Assembly: GCA_013289045.1 (NCBI GenBank)
Contig: JABDAU010000007.1
Span: 908 to 64,907, forward strand
Direction of reading: 5' to 3'
From: Bacteroidota bacterium
GTDB lineage: Bacteria; Bacteroidota; Bacteroidia; Sphingobacteriales; Sphingobacteriaceae
DNA length: 64,000 nt
Below are positions 51,552 through 60,227 of this stretch, piece by piece (position 1 is the first letter of the stretch; the number at the start of each line of letters is the position of its first letter). Position numbers and translations under genes: made by a program. Below the pieces are notes generated by a model. That model had not been told where the DNA came from. It did no database searches and was given only the letters and a program-made list of their open reading frames with translations.

Positions 51552-52475
51552 ATGAAGCATCAATTTTTTAACATGAAAATGGAATCGGAAATGACATTCA
51601 GAAATCCCGTAAATGGAGAATTGGGCTTCAGAATAATGTATTTTGAAGATGATAAACATTTTAAGGAAGTTCAAAGGCTTCCCTTCTTTTCTATTATCCT
51701 CATATCAGAAGGAGACGGTACATTAAAAGCCGACTTTACTGATTATCGAATTTCAAAAAGGGCGCTATTATTCTTTTCGCCCTACCAGCCATTTATGATC
51801 AATGGCGCCGCGCTAAAAGGAGTGATGATTAATTTTCATCCCGATTTCTTCTGTATTTTCAGGCATCAAAACGAGGTTGCTTCCGACGGTATACTTTTTA
51901 ATAACTCAAATAACCCGCCCTTTTTCATTATACCCGAAAATGAAAGTGCTTCGATTTGCGGTATAATAGAGCATATAGCAGCCGAAATGTCAATTGCCGG
52001 TCTTGCTCAGCACGACCTCCTGATCGCATACCTTAAAATATTATTGATCAGGGCTATCCGAATAAAGTTTTTAAAAGAGACAGTGGCCATACCGTTCGAT
52101 CCGAGCCCAACTGAGGCTGTCCTTTTACGCCAGCTTACAAGAATGATAGAGCTGCATTACAAGACGAAACATAGCGGGGGTGAGTATGCAGAACTATTGA
52201 ATATACCGGCAAAAAGACTCGGTAGGATCGTCAAAAATCATTTCCAAAAGACCCTGACTGAAATAATAGCCGAAAGGATCATTATGGAAGCTAAAAGGCA
52301 GTTGAACTTCACATCCGGTACCTTAAGAGAAATTGGTTACGACCTGGGTTTTAGTGATGAATATCACTTCAGCAGGTATTTTAAAAACAAGATGAAGATT
52401 TCGCCCCAGTCATTTAGAAATTTATTAAGGAACACCCATGATCGGTTATTGGTGCCGGCCCAATTGCAAGATTGA
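51552..52475 (+). CDS. AraC family transcriptional regulator
   Basis: 307 aa. A cupin-like N-terminal sensory domain (about 20-160) and a C-terminal AraC-type double HTH (about 205-300): ELLNIPAKRLGRIVKNHFQK, then LREIGYDLGFSDEYHFSRYF and KISPQSFR. It probably controls the nearby hydrolase and reductase genes in response to an unknown ligand. Confidence 0.9.
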   Translation: MKHQFFNMKMESEMTFRNPVNGELGFRIMYFEDDKHFKEVQRLPFFSIILISEGDGTLKADFTDYRISKRALLFFSPYQPFMINGAALKGVMINFHPDFFCIFRHQNEVASDGILFNNSNNPPFFIIPENESASICGIIEHIAAEMSIAGLAQHDLLIAYLKILLIRAIRIKFLKETVAIPFDPSPTEAVLLRQLTRMIELHYKTKHSGGEYAELLNIPAKRLGRIVKNHFQKTLTEIIAERIIMEAKRQLNFTSGTLREIGYDLGFSDEYHFSRYFKNKMKISPQSFRNLLRNTHDRLLVPAQLQD

Positions 52476-52645
52476 ATTTACAGGTCGGGGTCATTTTTAA
52501 GTAATCACCTGAGAAGAGCTGTCATAGCGTAGTCAGGACACCAATTCTAAGGAAAATCGTCCATCATTTTGGGATGTTTAGCCATTAAAACGGTCATTTT
52601 TTACGAATAATTTAGTCCAATATTAATCCATAGAAAAACAAAAAA

Positions 52646-53437
52646 ATGAAAACAAGATCCATTAAAATCGGCGTGTTAAATAAATTTTTAATCGCAGCAT
52701 TCGTTATTGTCAGCAGCCTGCTGATAAGAGTTAGCCAGGTATCAGCTCAAACTGCTCCTATAAAAAACATCGTGATCGTGCATGGCGCATTTCAGGATGG
52801 TTCAGGGTGGAAGGCTGTTTACAACATACTTACAAAAAAAGGTTATCATGTAACCATCGTTCAAAATCCTCTGACCTCATTAAACGATGATGTTGAAGTG
52901 ACTAACCGCATACTTGATCAACAGGATGGGCCGGTAGTACTGGTAGGCCATTCATGGGCTGGTGTAGTAATTACCCAGGCAGGTGTACATCCCAGGGTTG
53001 CCTCATTAGTTTATGTGGCCGCTTTTGAGCCGGATAAGGGCGAAACCGCAAATTCATGGTCACAGACTCAGGCAAAAGCACCTTCAATGCGTGTTACAGC
53101 AGATCCAAAAGGGGTTGTTTTTTTTGACAGAACAACCTTCCATGAAGGTTACTGCGCCGATCTTCCTAAGGCTTTGGCAGATTTCATGAACGCTTCACAG
53201 CAGCCTATTGTAGGATCATGCTTTGGTACCACTGTAACCGAAGTGGCCTGGAAAACAAAGCCAAGTTACGGGATAGTGGCTACTGAAGATCATGCCATCA
53301 ACCCGATAATAGAGCGTAATATGTATAAAAAAGCAAATACTAAGATCACCGAGATTAAAGGTAGCCATGCTGTGTTTATTTCGCAGCCTGAAGCAGTTGC
53401 GGCAGTGATTATCAAGGCCTCGTATGCAAAGCACTAA
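52646..53437 (+). CDS. Exported alpha/beta hydrolase
   Basis: 263 aa with a signal peptide (site near SQVSAQ). Catalytic Ser in the nucleophile elbow VGHSWAG, oxyanion region IVIVHGAFQDGSGW, and the C-terminal His in KGSHAVFI. This matches the salicylate-esterase-like hydrolases. Substrate unknown; the enzyme should be periplasmic. Confidence 0.85.
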   Translation: MKTRSIKIGVLNKFLIAAFVIVSSLLIRVSQVSAQTAPIKNIVIVHGAFQDGSGWKAVYNILTKKGYHVTIVQNPLTSLNDDVEVTNRILDQQDGPVVLVGHSWAGVVITQAGVHPRVASLVYVAAFEPDKGETANSWSQTQAKAPSMRVTADPKGVVFFDRTTFHEGYCADLPKALADFMNASQQPIVGSCFGTTVTEVAWKTKPSYGIVATEDHAINPIIERNMYKKANTKITEIKGSHAVFISQPEAVAAVIIKASYAKH

Positions 53438-53460
53438 CCAAACTTATTCTGACTAGATCA

Positions 53461-53495
53461 AATGCCCGATATCCCTTTTACCGGAATCGGGCATT
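53461..53495. terminator. Hairpin between hydrolase and msrA
   Basis: Perfect 10-bp stem AATGCCCGAT / ATCGGGCATT with a 15-nt loop, 23 bp after the hydrolase stop. Confidence 0.65.
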
Positions 53496-53644
53496 GATTG
53501 TAACAGGCAACTGATTATGGGCTTTGTAATATTGTTTTCCAATTATTACAAGGCTTTATCTTCTATCAAATCACCTCATTATTAATCAAAATCTCGAATA
53601 GACCAAAGCAGATGTCTGTTTGATTTTTAAACTATCAACTTCTT

Positions 53645-54301
53645 ATGAAAAGGTTCTTTTTATTTGGCATCGGAGTTTTATTATTTGCCGGTGTCGCCAA
53701 TGCACAAATAGCAGGTGGTAGTAAAGATTTTACCTCATTGCCAAAACCTGCTCCGGGAGAAAAAGTAGCCACTTTTGGCGGAGGCTGTTTTTGGAGTATG
53801 AGCGAGGCTATGTCTGAGCTAAAGGGTGTAAACAAGGTAATATCGGGTTATGCTGGCGGAACAACTAAGAATCCGACTTATGACCAGGTAGCATCACTTA
53901 CTACCGGGCACGCTGAATGCTCACTAGTTTATTATGATCCAAAGGTGATCAGTTTTGAGACGATAGCCCGGGCATTCTTTTTTGCACATGATCCTACGGA
54001 GCTTAACCGGCAGGGCCCTGATGTGGGTACCGATTATCGTTCGATCGCCTTTTACCGGACCCCTGAAGAGAAAAATATCATAATGGGTTTGATAAAAGAG
54101 ATCAACAAATCAAAGCATTACTCCAAAGCGATAGTTACACAGGTTGTTCCGTTTATTGCATTCTATCCCGCCGAAAATTATCACCAGGGGTATTACCGGC
54201 TCAATCCGGGTTCAACTTATATTATGCAGGTCTCAAAACCCAAAGTGATGAAATTCAGAAAAGCTATGCACGGGGAATTAAAGCCGGAGTTCCAAAAATA
54301 A
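53645..54301 (+). CDS. msrA: Peptide methionine sulfoxide reductase MsrA (exported)
   Basis: 218 aa. Signal peptide ending near GVANAQ, then the MsrA catalytic motif FGGGCFWSMSEA with Cys48, the YAGGTTKNPTYDQV segment and HAECSLVYYDP, AENYHQGYYRLNPG. It reduces methionine-S-sulfoxide in proteins. The export signal places it in the periplasm. It is close to the MsrP-like/cytochrome b pair, suggesting envelope protein repair. Confidence 0.93.
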   Translation: MKRFFLFGIGVLLFAGVANAQIAGGSKDFTSLPKPAPGEKVATFGGGCFWSMSEAMSELKGVNKVISGYAGGTTKNPTYDQVASLTTGHAECSLVYYDPKVISFETIARAFFFAHDPTELNRQGPDVGTDYRSIAFYRTPEEKNIIMGLIKEINKSKHYSKAIVTQVVPFIAFYPAENYHQGYYRLNPGSTYIMQVSKPKVMKFRKAMHGELKPEFQK

Positions 54302-54386
54302 TATTCGTTACATAAATAACTTAACAGGACTTATTTAAATCCATTACAAATGAAAAAAAACAAATAGGATATTTAGGATTGCGGTA

Positions 54387-55313
54387 ATGCTTATTGCATC
54401 TACCTTAAGCTATCACACCTCATTTTCAAGAAATATTATTGCTCAGACTGCGATAACTAACGGTACAAAACCAGCATTGCCGCCCAAAGGTTTTTCCAGC
54501 CAATATGCAATTGTAAACGGCGTAAAGATACATTATGTGATCGGCGGACATGGAACACCACTTATGCTGGTACATGGATTCCCGCAAAATTGGTATATGT
54601 GGAATAGGTTACTTCCCGAACTGTCAAAACATTTCACCGTAATTGCTCCGGATTTGCGTGGTGTTGGAGAGTCCGGTAAACCACAAGGTGGTTATGACAA
54701 AAAAAATATGGCTATCGACCTGCACGAACTTGCAAAAAAGCTTGGTTATAAGAAGATTGATATAGCCGGGCATGATATCGGTATGATGGTTGCCTATGCT
54801 TATGCAGCGCAATTTCCTAACGAGGTTAATAAACTCGCCTTACTGGATGCACTAATACCCGGCGTGGAACCGGTTTGGAGCCAGGTTAAAGCCCAGGCCT
54901 GGTGGTTTGGATTTTTTACTCAGCCACATTCGAGCGAAGTTGCAGAGGGAAGAATGAATTTATTTTTGGAAGATTTTTTTCCGGCTGTAAGTTTCGTGCA
55001 GAACTCATTTACTACCAGGGAAAAAGCTGAATTTACCCGGGCGTATTCGGTAAAAGGTGCAACGAGAGCTTCGTTTCTTTGGTTTGTATTTGAGCAAGAC
55101 ATTAAAGACAACGAGGAATTTCGAAAAAATAAGTTGGCGATGCCTGTATTGGCAATGGGATCAGACCATTTTGCACCCTTTTTGGGAGCACATGTCCGTT
55201 TGGTTGCTTCCAATGTAAAAGATTGTACAATTACAGGTTCGGGGCATTGGATTGTTCAGGAACGAACTGAGCAGGTACAAAAAGGGCTGTTGGAGTTTTT
55301 CATGGAAAGGTAA
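54387..55313 (+). CDS. Alpha/beta hydrolase (dehalogenase/epoxide hydrolase-like), signal peptide frameshifted
   Basis: 308 aa as an intact frame. Nucleophile Asp in IAGHDIGMMV, HGFPQNWYMW oxyanion segment, DLRGVGESGKP, and final His in GSGHWIVQE. The in-frame ATG at 54387 gives a poor signal with no basic start. An ATG at 54350 followed by eight A residues would give MKKTNRIFRIAVMLIA and a complete signal peptide if the run had seven A, so the start is frameshifted by one base. The catalytic part is unaffected. Confidence 0.8.
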   Translation: MLIASTLSYHTSFSRNIIAQTAITNGTKPALPPKGFSSQYAIVNGVKIHYVIGGHGTPLMLVHGFPQNWYMWNRLLPELSKHFTVIAPDLRGVGESGKPQGGYDKKNMAIDLHELAKKLGYKKIDIAGHDIGMMVAYAYAAQFPNEVNKLALLDALIPGVEPVWSQVKAQAWWFGFFTQPHSSEVAEGRMNLFLEDFFPAVSFVQNSFTTREKAEFTRAYSVKGATRASFLWFVFEQDIKDNEEFRKNKLAMPVLAMGSDHFAPFLGAHVRLVASNVKDCTITGSGHWIVQERTEQVQKGLLEFFMER

Positions 55314-55352
55314 GTTGCATTACAAGCTCAGCGGTGATAAACGAACGGCCAA

Positions 55353-56060
55353 ATGAAAGTCATTAAAGAAAAACATCCGCTGGTAATGAGATGGACGCAC
55401 TGGGTAAATTTCCCTATCCTGGCCATTATGATCTGGAGTGGAATGCTGATCTATTGGGCAAATGATGAATATTCCATCACCATATTCGGGCATACTTTTG
55501 TCCGCTTCTTTCCCGATTGGTATTATCATCTGCTTCACATACCCCAGCGCCTGGCTGAAGGAATGGCGTTCCATTTTCTGTTTATGTGGTTTTTTGCATT
55601 AAACGGATTTTTCTACGTTTTGTACACGATCATCTCTGGCGAGTGGCGGCAATTGGTGCCCAACCGTCATTCGTTCAGAGAGGCCTTCCTTGTAGTGTTG
55701 CATGATCTTCACATCCGCAAAACCGCGCCGCCGCAGGATAAATACAATGCAGCCCAGCGCATTGCCTACACCGCCATCATTATCATGGGGTTTGGTTCGC
55801 TGCTTACAGGCCTGGCTATTTATAAACCTGTTCAGTTTAATTGGCTGTGTTGGGCGTTCGGCGGTTATCATTTAGCCCGGATATGGCATTTTGCATTGAC
55901 CATCGGTTATGTTTTATTTTTCCTGATACATATTACGCAGGTTATTCTTGCCGGGTGGAACAATTTCAGATCGGTGATTTCCGGATTTGAGATAATGAAC
56001 GAGGAACCCGAACCCATCATAGAAATTAAACCGTCAGATGATGAAAAACCTATTCAGTAA
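55353..56060 (+). CDS. Cytochrome b561-type membrane subunit
   Basis: 235 aa with four to five membrane segments and conserved histidines (HPLVMRWTHWVNFPIL, FHFLFMWFFALNG, ARIWHFALTIG, LIHITQVILAGW) that would ligate two b hemes. It is the electron-donating membrane partner for a molybdoenzyme. It overlaps the downstream MsrP-like gene by 23 bp, a strong sign of a two-subunit complex. Confidence 0.87.
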   Translation: MKVIKEKHPLVMRWTHWVNFPILAIMIWSGMLIYWANDEYSITIFGHTFVRFFPDWYYHLLHIPQRLAEGMAFHFLFMWFFALNGFFYVLYTIISGEWRQLVPNRHSFREAFLVVLHDLHIRKTAPPQDKYNAAQRIAYTAIIIMGFGSLLTGLAIYKPVQFNWLCWAFGGYHLARIWHFALTIGYVLFFLIHITQVILAGWNNFRSVISGFEIMNEEPEPIIEIKPSDDEKPIQ

Positions 56061-56838
56061 AAAAAATAAGGCCCCCAAAAACCCGCTTACTGTTGAGCAA
56101 AAGATCAAGCGCAGAAATTTTATCTCGTTTGCTGTTTTTGGCGCTTATGCTGCCGGTGCTTATGGCGGCTGGCGATGGTTATATAAATCACCCGGTGAAA
56201 CTCCGGGCATAACTGCCGGCGCCCGTAAGCCGCTGCGTAGGGCACTCAACAAAACCGAGCTGTTCTTCAGAAGGTTGACCTTTAACGAAAATCACCTGGT
56301 GAAAACTTACCCCCGTTCAATGGCGGCCAAAAAAATAAGACATAACAGCGACATTGGCTCGGAAGGTGTAATGCCGCCCGAATACTGGAAACTTCAGGTA
56401 AAAAAGATCTCGGGCGAAACTTTGCAGATCACGCTGGATGAATTGATGACATTGCCAAGAACAGGTATCACCTATGATTTTAAATGCGTTGAGGGCTGGG
56501 ACCAGATATCGCATTGGGAAGGGGTGAGTTTCCGTGATTTTATGACCCACTTTAAACTGGAAGCCGAATCAAAGATGGACTATGCAGGCATGGAAACTCC
56601 CGATAAGCAATACTACGTAGGGATTGACATGCCAAGCGCCATGCATCCGCAAACATTACTGGCCTACCAGATGAACGATGAATTATTGAATGGTAACCAC
56701 GGGCAACCTCTCCGCCTGATCATCCCGGTGAAGTACGGCATCAAAAACCTGAAACGTATCGGAACGATCACCTTTAGCAACAGCCGTCCGCGCGATTACT
56801 GGGCTGAGCAGGGATACGATTATTATTCAGGATTATAA
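56038..56838 (+). CDS. MsrP-like molybdopterin oxidoreductase
   Basis: 266 aa. The N-terminus has a twin-arginine-like KRRNFIS followed by a hydrophobic stretch, so it is probably exported or anchored. Sulfite-oxidase fold with the Mo-ligand Cys150 in DFKCVEGWDQ, plus PPEYWKLQV and PLRLIIPVKYGIKNLKRI. It is paired with a cytochrome b gene as MsrP is with MsrQ. Methionine sulfoxide repair in the envelope is inferred from fold, export and the nearby MsrA. Confidence 0.82.
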   Translation: MMKNLFSKKNKAPKNPLTVEQKIKRRNFISFAVFGAYAAGAYGGWRWLYKSPGETPGITAGARKPLRRALNKTELFFRRLTFNENHLVKTYPRSMAAKKIRHNSDIGSEGVMPPEYWKLQVKKISGETLQITLDELMTLPRTGITYDFKCVEGWDQISHWEGVSFRDFMTHFKLEAESKMDYAGMETPDKQYYVGIDMPSAMHPQTLLAYQMNDELLNGNHGQPLRLIIPVKYGIKNLKRIGTITFSNSRPRDYWAEQGYDYYSGL

Positions 56839-57066
56839 CTGTAGCGGATTAGTAATCTGCGGAGCAGAACACAATATCTGCGGCTAAATGAAAAAGACCT
56901 GTAGGCTTAATTTGATAACGGTATATCATATAATTTAGCGACATATCAATTTTCTAATTAGTCCTAAAAATGTCTAAGTCATTGATCCCGAATAGGTAAG
57001 CTGCTGGCATAAAAGTAGGTTACCGAATAACACAGAAATCAAATATTAATTAAAATCAATTTTACT

Positions 57067-57906
57067 ATGAACCAATCTATTAAAACCAGCCATCCTGAAT
57101 ATATCGAGGTGGCGGAAAATGTTCGCCTCCATGTTACCGATGTTGGCAATGGCAGGCCTGTAGTACTTATTCACGGTTTCCCGCTAAGTGATGAAATGTA
57201 TGAATATCAATATAGCGCACTTGCCAGGGCCGGATTCAGGGCTATTGGGATCACCATGAGGGGTTTCGGTCATTCAGACAAACCCGGCGAAGGATATAGC
57301 TATGACACCTATGCCGACGATATTAAGGCTGTCCTGGAACAACTTGATTTGGAAAATGTAGTGCTTGGCGGCTTTTCAATGGGAGGCGCCATTGCGATAC
57401 ATTACATGGCCCGGCATCACGCAGCACATGTAAGCAAACTGGCATTGTTCGCCGCTGCTGCCCCTTGCTGGACGAGACAGCCGGACTTTGAATATAGCTA
57501 TTTTACCAAAGATGATATCAGCGGGCTTGTTGCACTCGCCGGCGTTAACCGTCCTGCTCTTTATGAAGAGTTCGGTAAACTGTTTACAGCAACGAGTACT
57601 TCTGTTACTGAGGGTATCGGTGCGTGGCTGGGTAGTATAAATTTTCAGGCTTCTGGCTTTGCCGTGCAGCAAATACTTGCCGTTCTTCGTGATGCGGACG
57701 AAAGAGAAAGCTTAAAAACCATAAAAGTGGAAACCTTAATTCTGCAGGGCCGGGAGGATAAGATAGTGAGCTATGAACTTGCCGAACAGCTTCATAAAGC
57801 TATTCGTAATTCAAAACTTGTTACCTTCGAAAACAGCGGTCATGCATTATTTGTAGAAGAACTTGGTAAGTTTAATAGCGAACTCATAGAATTTGCAAGT
57901 AACTAA
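57067..57906 (+). CDS. Alpha/beta hydrolase
   Basis: 279 aa, no signal peptide. Catalytic Ser in GGFSMGGAIA, oxyanion segment VVLIHGFPLSDEMYEYQ, TMRGFGHSDKPG, and His in ENSGHALFVEE. It resembles cofactor-free haloperoxidase/esterase proteins. It precedes the Crp/Fnr gene by about 130 bp. Substrate unknown. Confidence 0.87.
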   Translation: MNQSIKTSHPEYIEVAENVRLHVTDVGNGRPVVLIHGFPLSDEMYEYQYSALARAGFRAIGITMRGFGHSDKPGEGYSYDTYADDIKAVLEQLDLENVVLGGFSMGGAIAIHYMARHHAAHVSKLALFAAAAPCWTRQPDFEYSYFTKDDISGLVALAGVNRPALYEEFGKLFTATSTSVTEGIGAWLGSINFQASGFAVQQILAVLRDADERESLKTIKVETLILQGREDKIVSYELAEQLHKAIRNSKLVTFENSGHALFVEELGKFNSELIEFASN

Positions 57907-58039
57907 GATCTGACTATAATGCGTTGACTACAATGGTCATAGGAAGTCCAGGGGGGCTTTGCTGTGGCCATTTTGTTTGCGTAAAATAAAACGTCAAAAA
58001 GTCAATTATTATCGTTTTGCCCTTAACTTAGTATATACA

Positions 58040-58612
58040 ATGGAAGCCAAAGAAATATTAAAAACCCATGTTGCTAAACTTGCTTCGCTGACCGACGACC
58101 AGTTCGAATACTTCTTTTCGTTTTTTAAAAAACAGCATTTTAAAAAGGGGCAGGCGATCATCAGCGAGGGCGATGCGGTCGATTGCGAATATTTTGTGAT
58201 TTCGGGCTGCCTGAAATCTTTTTTTATCAATGATGACCTGAAAATGTTCATCCTTCAGTTTGCCATGCCAACCTGGTGGGCCTCCGACTATAATGCTTTG
58301 TACAATCATACCCGCGCTACTATTAGCGTTGACTGCATCAGCGACACCGAAGTGCTTTGCCTTAGCAATGCCGACAGGGAAAAACTGTGCAGCGAACTTC
58401 ATCAGGCAGAGCATTTTTTCCGCTGGCGAACCAATAAAGGCTATGTCGCCGCTAATAAAAGACTGCTGTCTTTTATGAACAACAATGTAAAATGCCGGTA
58501 TGAAGAGCTTTTAAAACTATACCCGGAACTTTATAATATAGTGCCAAAAACACTAATTGCCGCCTACCTTGGTGTGTCCAGGGAGACGCTAAGCCGGTTA
58601 CATCAAGCGTAA
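58040..58612 (+). CDS. Crp/Fnr family transcriptional regulator
   Basis: 190 aa from the ATG at 58040. Cyclic-nucleotide-binding-type beta barrel (about 20-115: KGQAIISEGDAVDCEYFVIS), then a dimerisation helix and a C-terminal HTH (ELYNIVPKTLIAAYLGVSRETLSRL). The family often recognises TGTGA-N6-TCACA dyads, and two such dyads start 2 bp after its stop codon. I infer that it regulates the yceI and osmC promoters. No Fe-S cysteine cluster of Fnr type is visible. Confidence 0.85.
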   Translation: MEAKEILKTHVAKLASLTDDQFEYFFSFFKKQHFKKGQAIISEGDAVDCEYFVISGCLKSFFINDDLKMFILQFAMPTWWASDYNALYNHTRATISVDCISDTEVLCLSNADREKLCSELHQAEHFFRWRTNKGYVAANKRLLSFMNNNVKCRYEELLKLYPELYNIVPKTLIAAYLGVSRETLSRLHQA

Positions 58613-58614
58613 GA

Positions 58615-58630
58615 TGTGATCTGCATCACA
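58615..58630. promoter_or_regulatory. Crp/Fnr-type dyad, distal, yceI promoter
   Basis: TGTGA-TCTGCA-TCACA, full consensus, beginning 2 bp after the Crp/Fnr stop codon. Its centre is 37 bp from the proximal site, the same distance as at the osmC promoter. Confidence 0.7.
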
Positions 58631-58651
58631 TAATATGCGTGCTTTTCTGAA

Positions 58652-58667
58652 TGTGATGTAGGTCACA
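58652..58667. promoter_or_regulatory. Crp/Fnr-type dyad, proximal, yceI promoter
   Basis: TGTGA-TGTAGG-TCACA, identical to the proximal site at the osmC promoter. The centre is 37.5 bp upstream of the G of a TTTG -7-like element (58694-58697), again the same distance. Confidence 0.72.
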
Positions 58668-58722
58668 CAGCTACCCGGAATTTCCTACCCACCTTTGTTT
58701 TGTTATTCAAAACATAAAGAAA

Positions 58723-59241
58723 ATGGAAAATCAAAAATTTAAAATCGTAGCTACCCAAAGTAACATTGACTGGGTGGGCAAAAAGGTAACCGGTGCACAC
58801 AATGGTACCATAGCAGTTAAGGAAGGTGAACTCGTTTTAAACGACGGTAACCTTGCCGGCGGTAAATTTATCATCGATACTACTTCCATCAAAATACTGG
58901 ATATAACCGACCCGGCAACTAATGCGCAATTCTTCGGTCACCTGGCATCTGATGATTTCTTCTCTGTTGAAAAATACCCCGAGGCAACTTTGGAGATCAC
59001 AGCTGTTTCAGGTAAACATATCGAAGGGGACCTTACTATTAAAGGCATTACCCACCCGGCAGAATTTGATGCAGCAGTTAATATTAACGGCGATGTATTA
59101 ATTGCGACCGGCAAGCTGGTGATCGACCGTACCAAATACGGTATGAAATTCCGCTCAGGTAATTACTTTAAAGATTTGGGCGATACCCTGATCTATAATG
59201 AATTTGAACTCAATATAAGTATAACCGCTAAAGCCGCTTAA
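58723..59241 (+). CDS. YceI family protein
   Basis: 172 aa, no signal peptide. YceI lipocalin-like pattern: DWVGKKVTGAHNGTI, FIIDTTSIKILD, GHLASDDFFSVEKYPEATLE, GDLTIKGITHPAEFDA, DRTKYGMKFRSG. These proteins bind isoprenoid-type lipids and are induced by stress. It is the first gene after the double dyad promoter and probably leads an operon reaching at least to 60226. Confidence 0.92.
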   Translation: MENQKFKIVATQSNIDWVGKKVTGAHNGTIAVKEGELVLNDGNLAGGKFIIDTTSIKILDITDPATNAQFFGHLASDDFFSVEKYPEATLEITAVSGKHIEGDLTIKGITHPAEFDAAVNINGDVLIATGKLVIDRTKYGMKFRSGNYFKDLGDTLIYNEFELNISITAKAA

Positions 59242-59270
59242 CAAGCCGTTTCAGCATAAATATTAAAACT

Positions 59271-59492
59271 ATGCCATACGTAAAAATAGAAGTAACCCGT
59301 GAAGGAGTCACCAGGGAACAAAAACAAGCCCTTATTAAAGGGGTAACTGACTTGCTGAGTGACGTATTAAACAAAGATCCTCAGCTAACCTATGTAGTGA
59401 TACAGGAATTTGACCTGGACGACTGGGGCCATAATGGAGAACAGGTATCTGTGCTAAGGGAAAAAGGTATAACCGCTGAAAGAAAGAAATAA
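59271..59492 (+). CDS. 4-oxalocrotonate tautomerase family protein
   Basis: 73 aa, MPYVKIEVTREGVTREQKQA: the Pro after the start Met is the catalytic amino-terminal proline of the family. Small cytoplasmic keto-enol tautomerases. Its stop overlaps the ATG of the SDR gene by 1 bp (TAATG), so the pair is coupled. Confidence 0.85.
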   Translation: MPYVKIEVTREGVTREQKQALIKGVTDLLSDVLNKDPQLTYVVIQEFDLDDWGHNGEQVSVLREKGITAERKK

Positions 59493-60226
59493 TGAAGAAG
59501 CAAACAATAATAGTTACAGGTGCCTCATCCGGCATCGGTAAAGAAATAGCCCGGCACTTTTTAGCAAAGGGCGACAATGTTGTGATCAATTCCTCAACTG
59601 CTGAAAAGCTGGAACAGGTTTACGAAGAACTTGGCGGAGGTGAAAACCTTGCCATGGTGGCCGGTAATGTATACGATAAAAATACCGGTGAACAGCTTTT
59701 GGCCGCCGCACTCGACAAATTCGGCTCGGCAGATGTGCTGGTGAACAATGCCGGCATATTTGAAACCAAGCCCTTCCTTGAGGTGGACGAAGCTTACCTC
59801 GATCGCTTTTTAAATACAAATCTGAAAGGTACTTATTTCACCACACAGGCCATTATTCCTCAAATGCTGAAGCAACATGACGGCGTAGTGATCAATATCG
59901 GTACACCTTTGGTCAATCACGGTCTTGGCGGAGTGCCCATCACTGCACAAATGGCATCAAAAGGAGCAGTACATGCACTTACTATACAACTGGCGGCAGA
60001 GTTTGGTAAGGATAATATCAGGGTAAATACGATTGCGCCCGGCACGATCCGTACGCCCATGCATGGTGATAATGCCGATCAAACTGCAGGTTTACACCTG
60101 CTGAACCGTGTTGGTGAGGTGGCGGATATTGCAGAAATGGTTTATACCGTTGCAAAAAGCTACTTTATTAATGGGGCCATTATTAATGTAGACGGTGGTT
60201 TGGGAGCAGGACACAATCTCAACTAA
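59492..60226 (+). CDS. SDR family oxidoreductase, copy 1
   Basis: 244 aa. Classical short-chain dehydrogenase with TGASSGIG cofactor motif, NNAG (VLVNNAGIFE), and C-terminal NGAIINVDGG. At the active site the usual Tyr-x-x-x-Lys is altered: the segment is ITAQMASKGAVHAL, with Met at the Tyr position, so catalysis may be impaired or different. NAD(P)-dependent, cytoplasmic. Confidence 0.88.
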   Translation: MKKQTIIVTGASSGIGKEIARHFLAKGDNVVINSSTAEKLEQVYEELGGGENLAMVAGNVYDKNTGEQLLAAALDKFGSADVLVNNAGIFETKPFLEVDEAYLDRFLNTNLKGTYFTTQAIIPQMLKQHDGVVINIGTPLVNHGLGGVPITAQMASKGAVHALTIQLAAEFGKDNIRVNTIAPGTIRTPMHGDNADQTAGLHLLNRVGEVADIAEMVYTVAKSYFINGAIINVDGGLGAGHNLN

Positions 60227-60227
60227 T

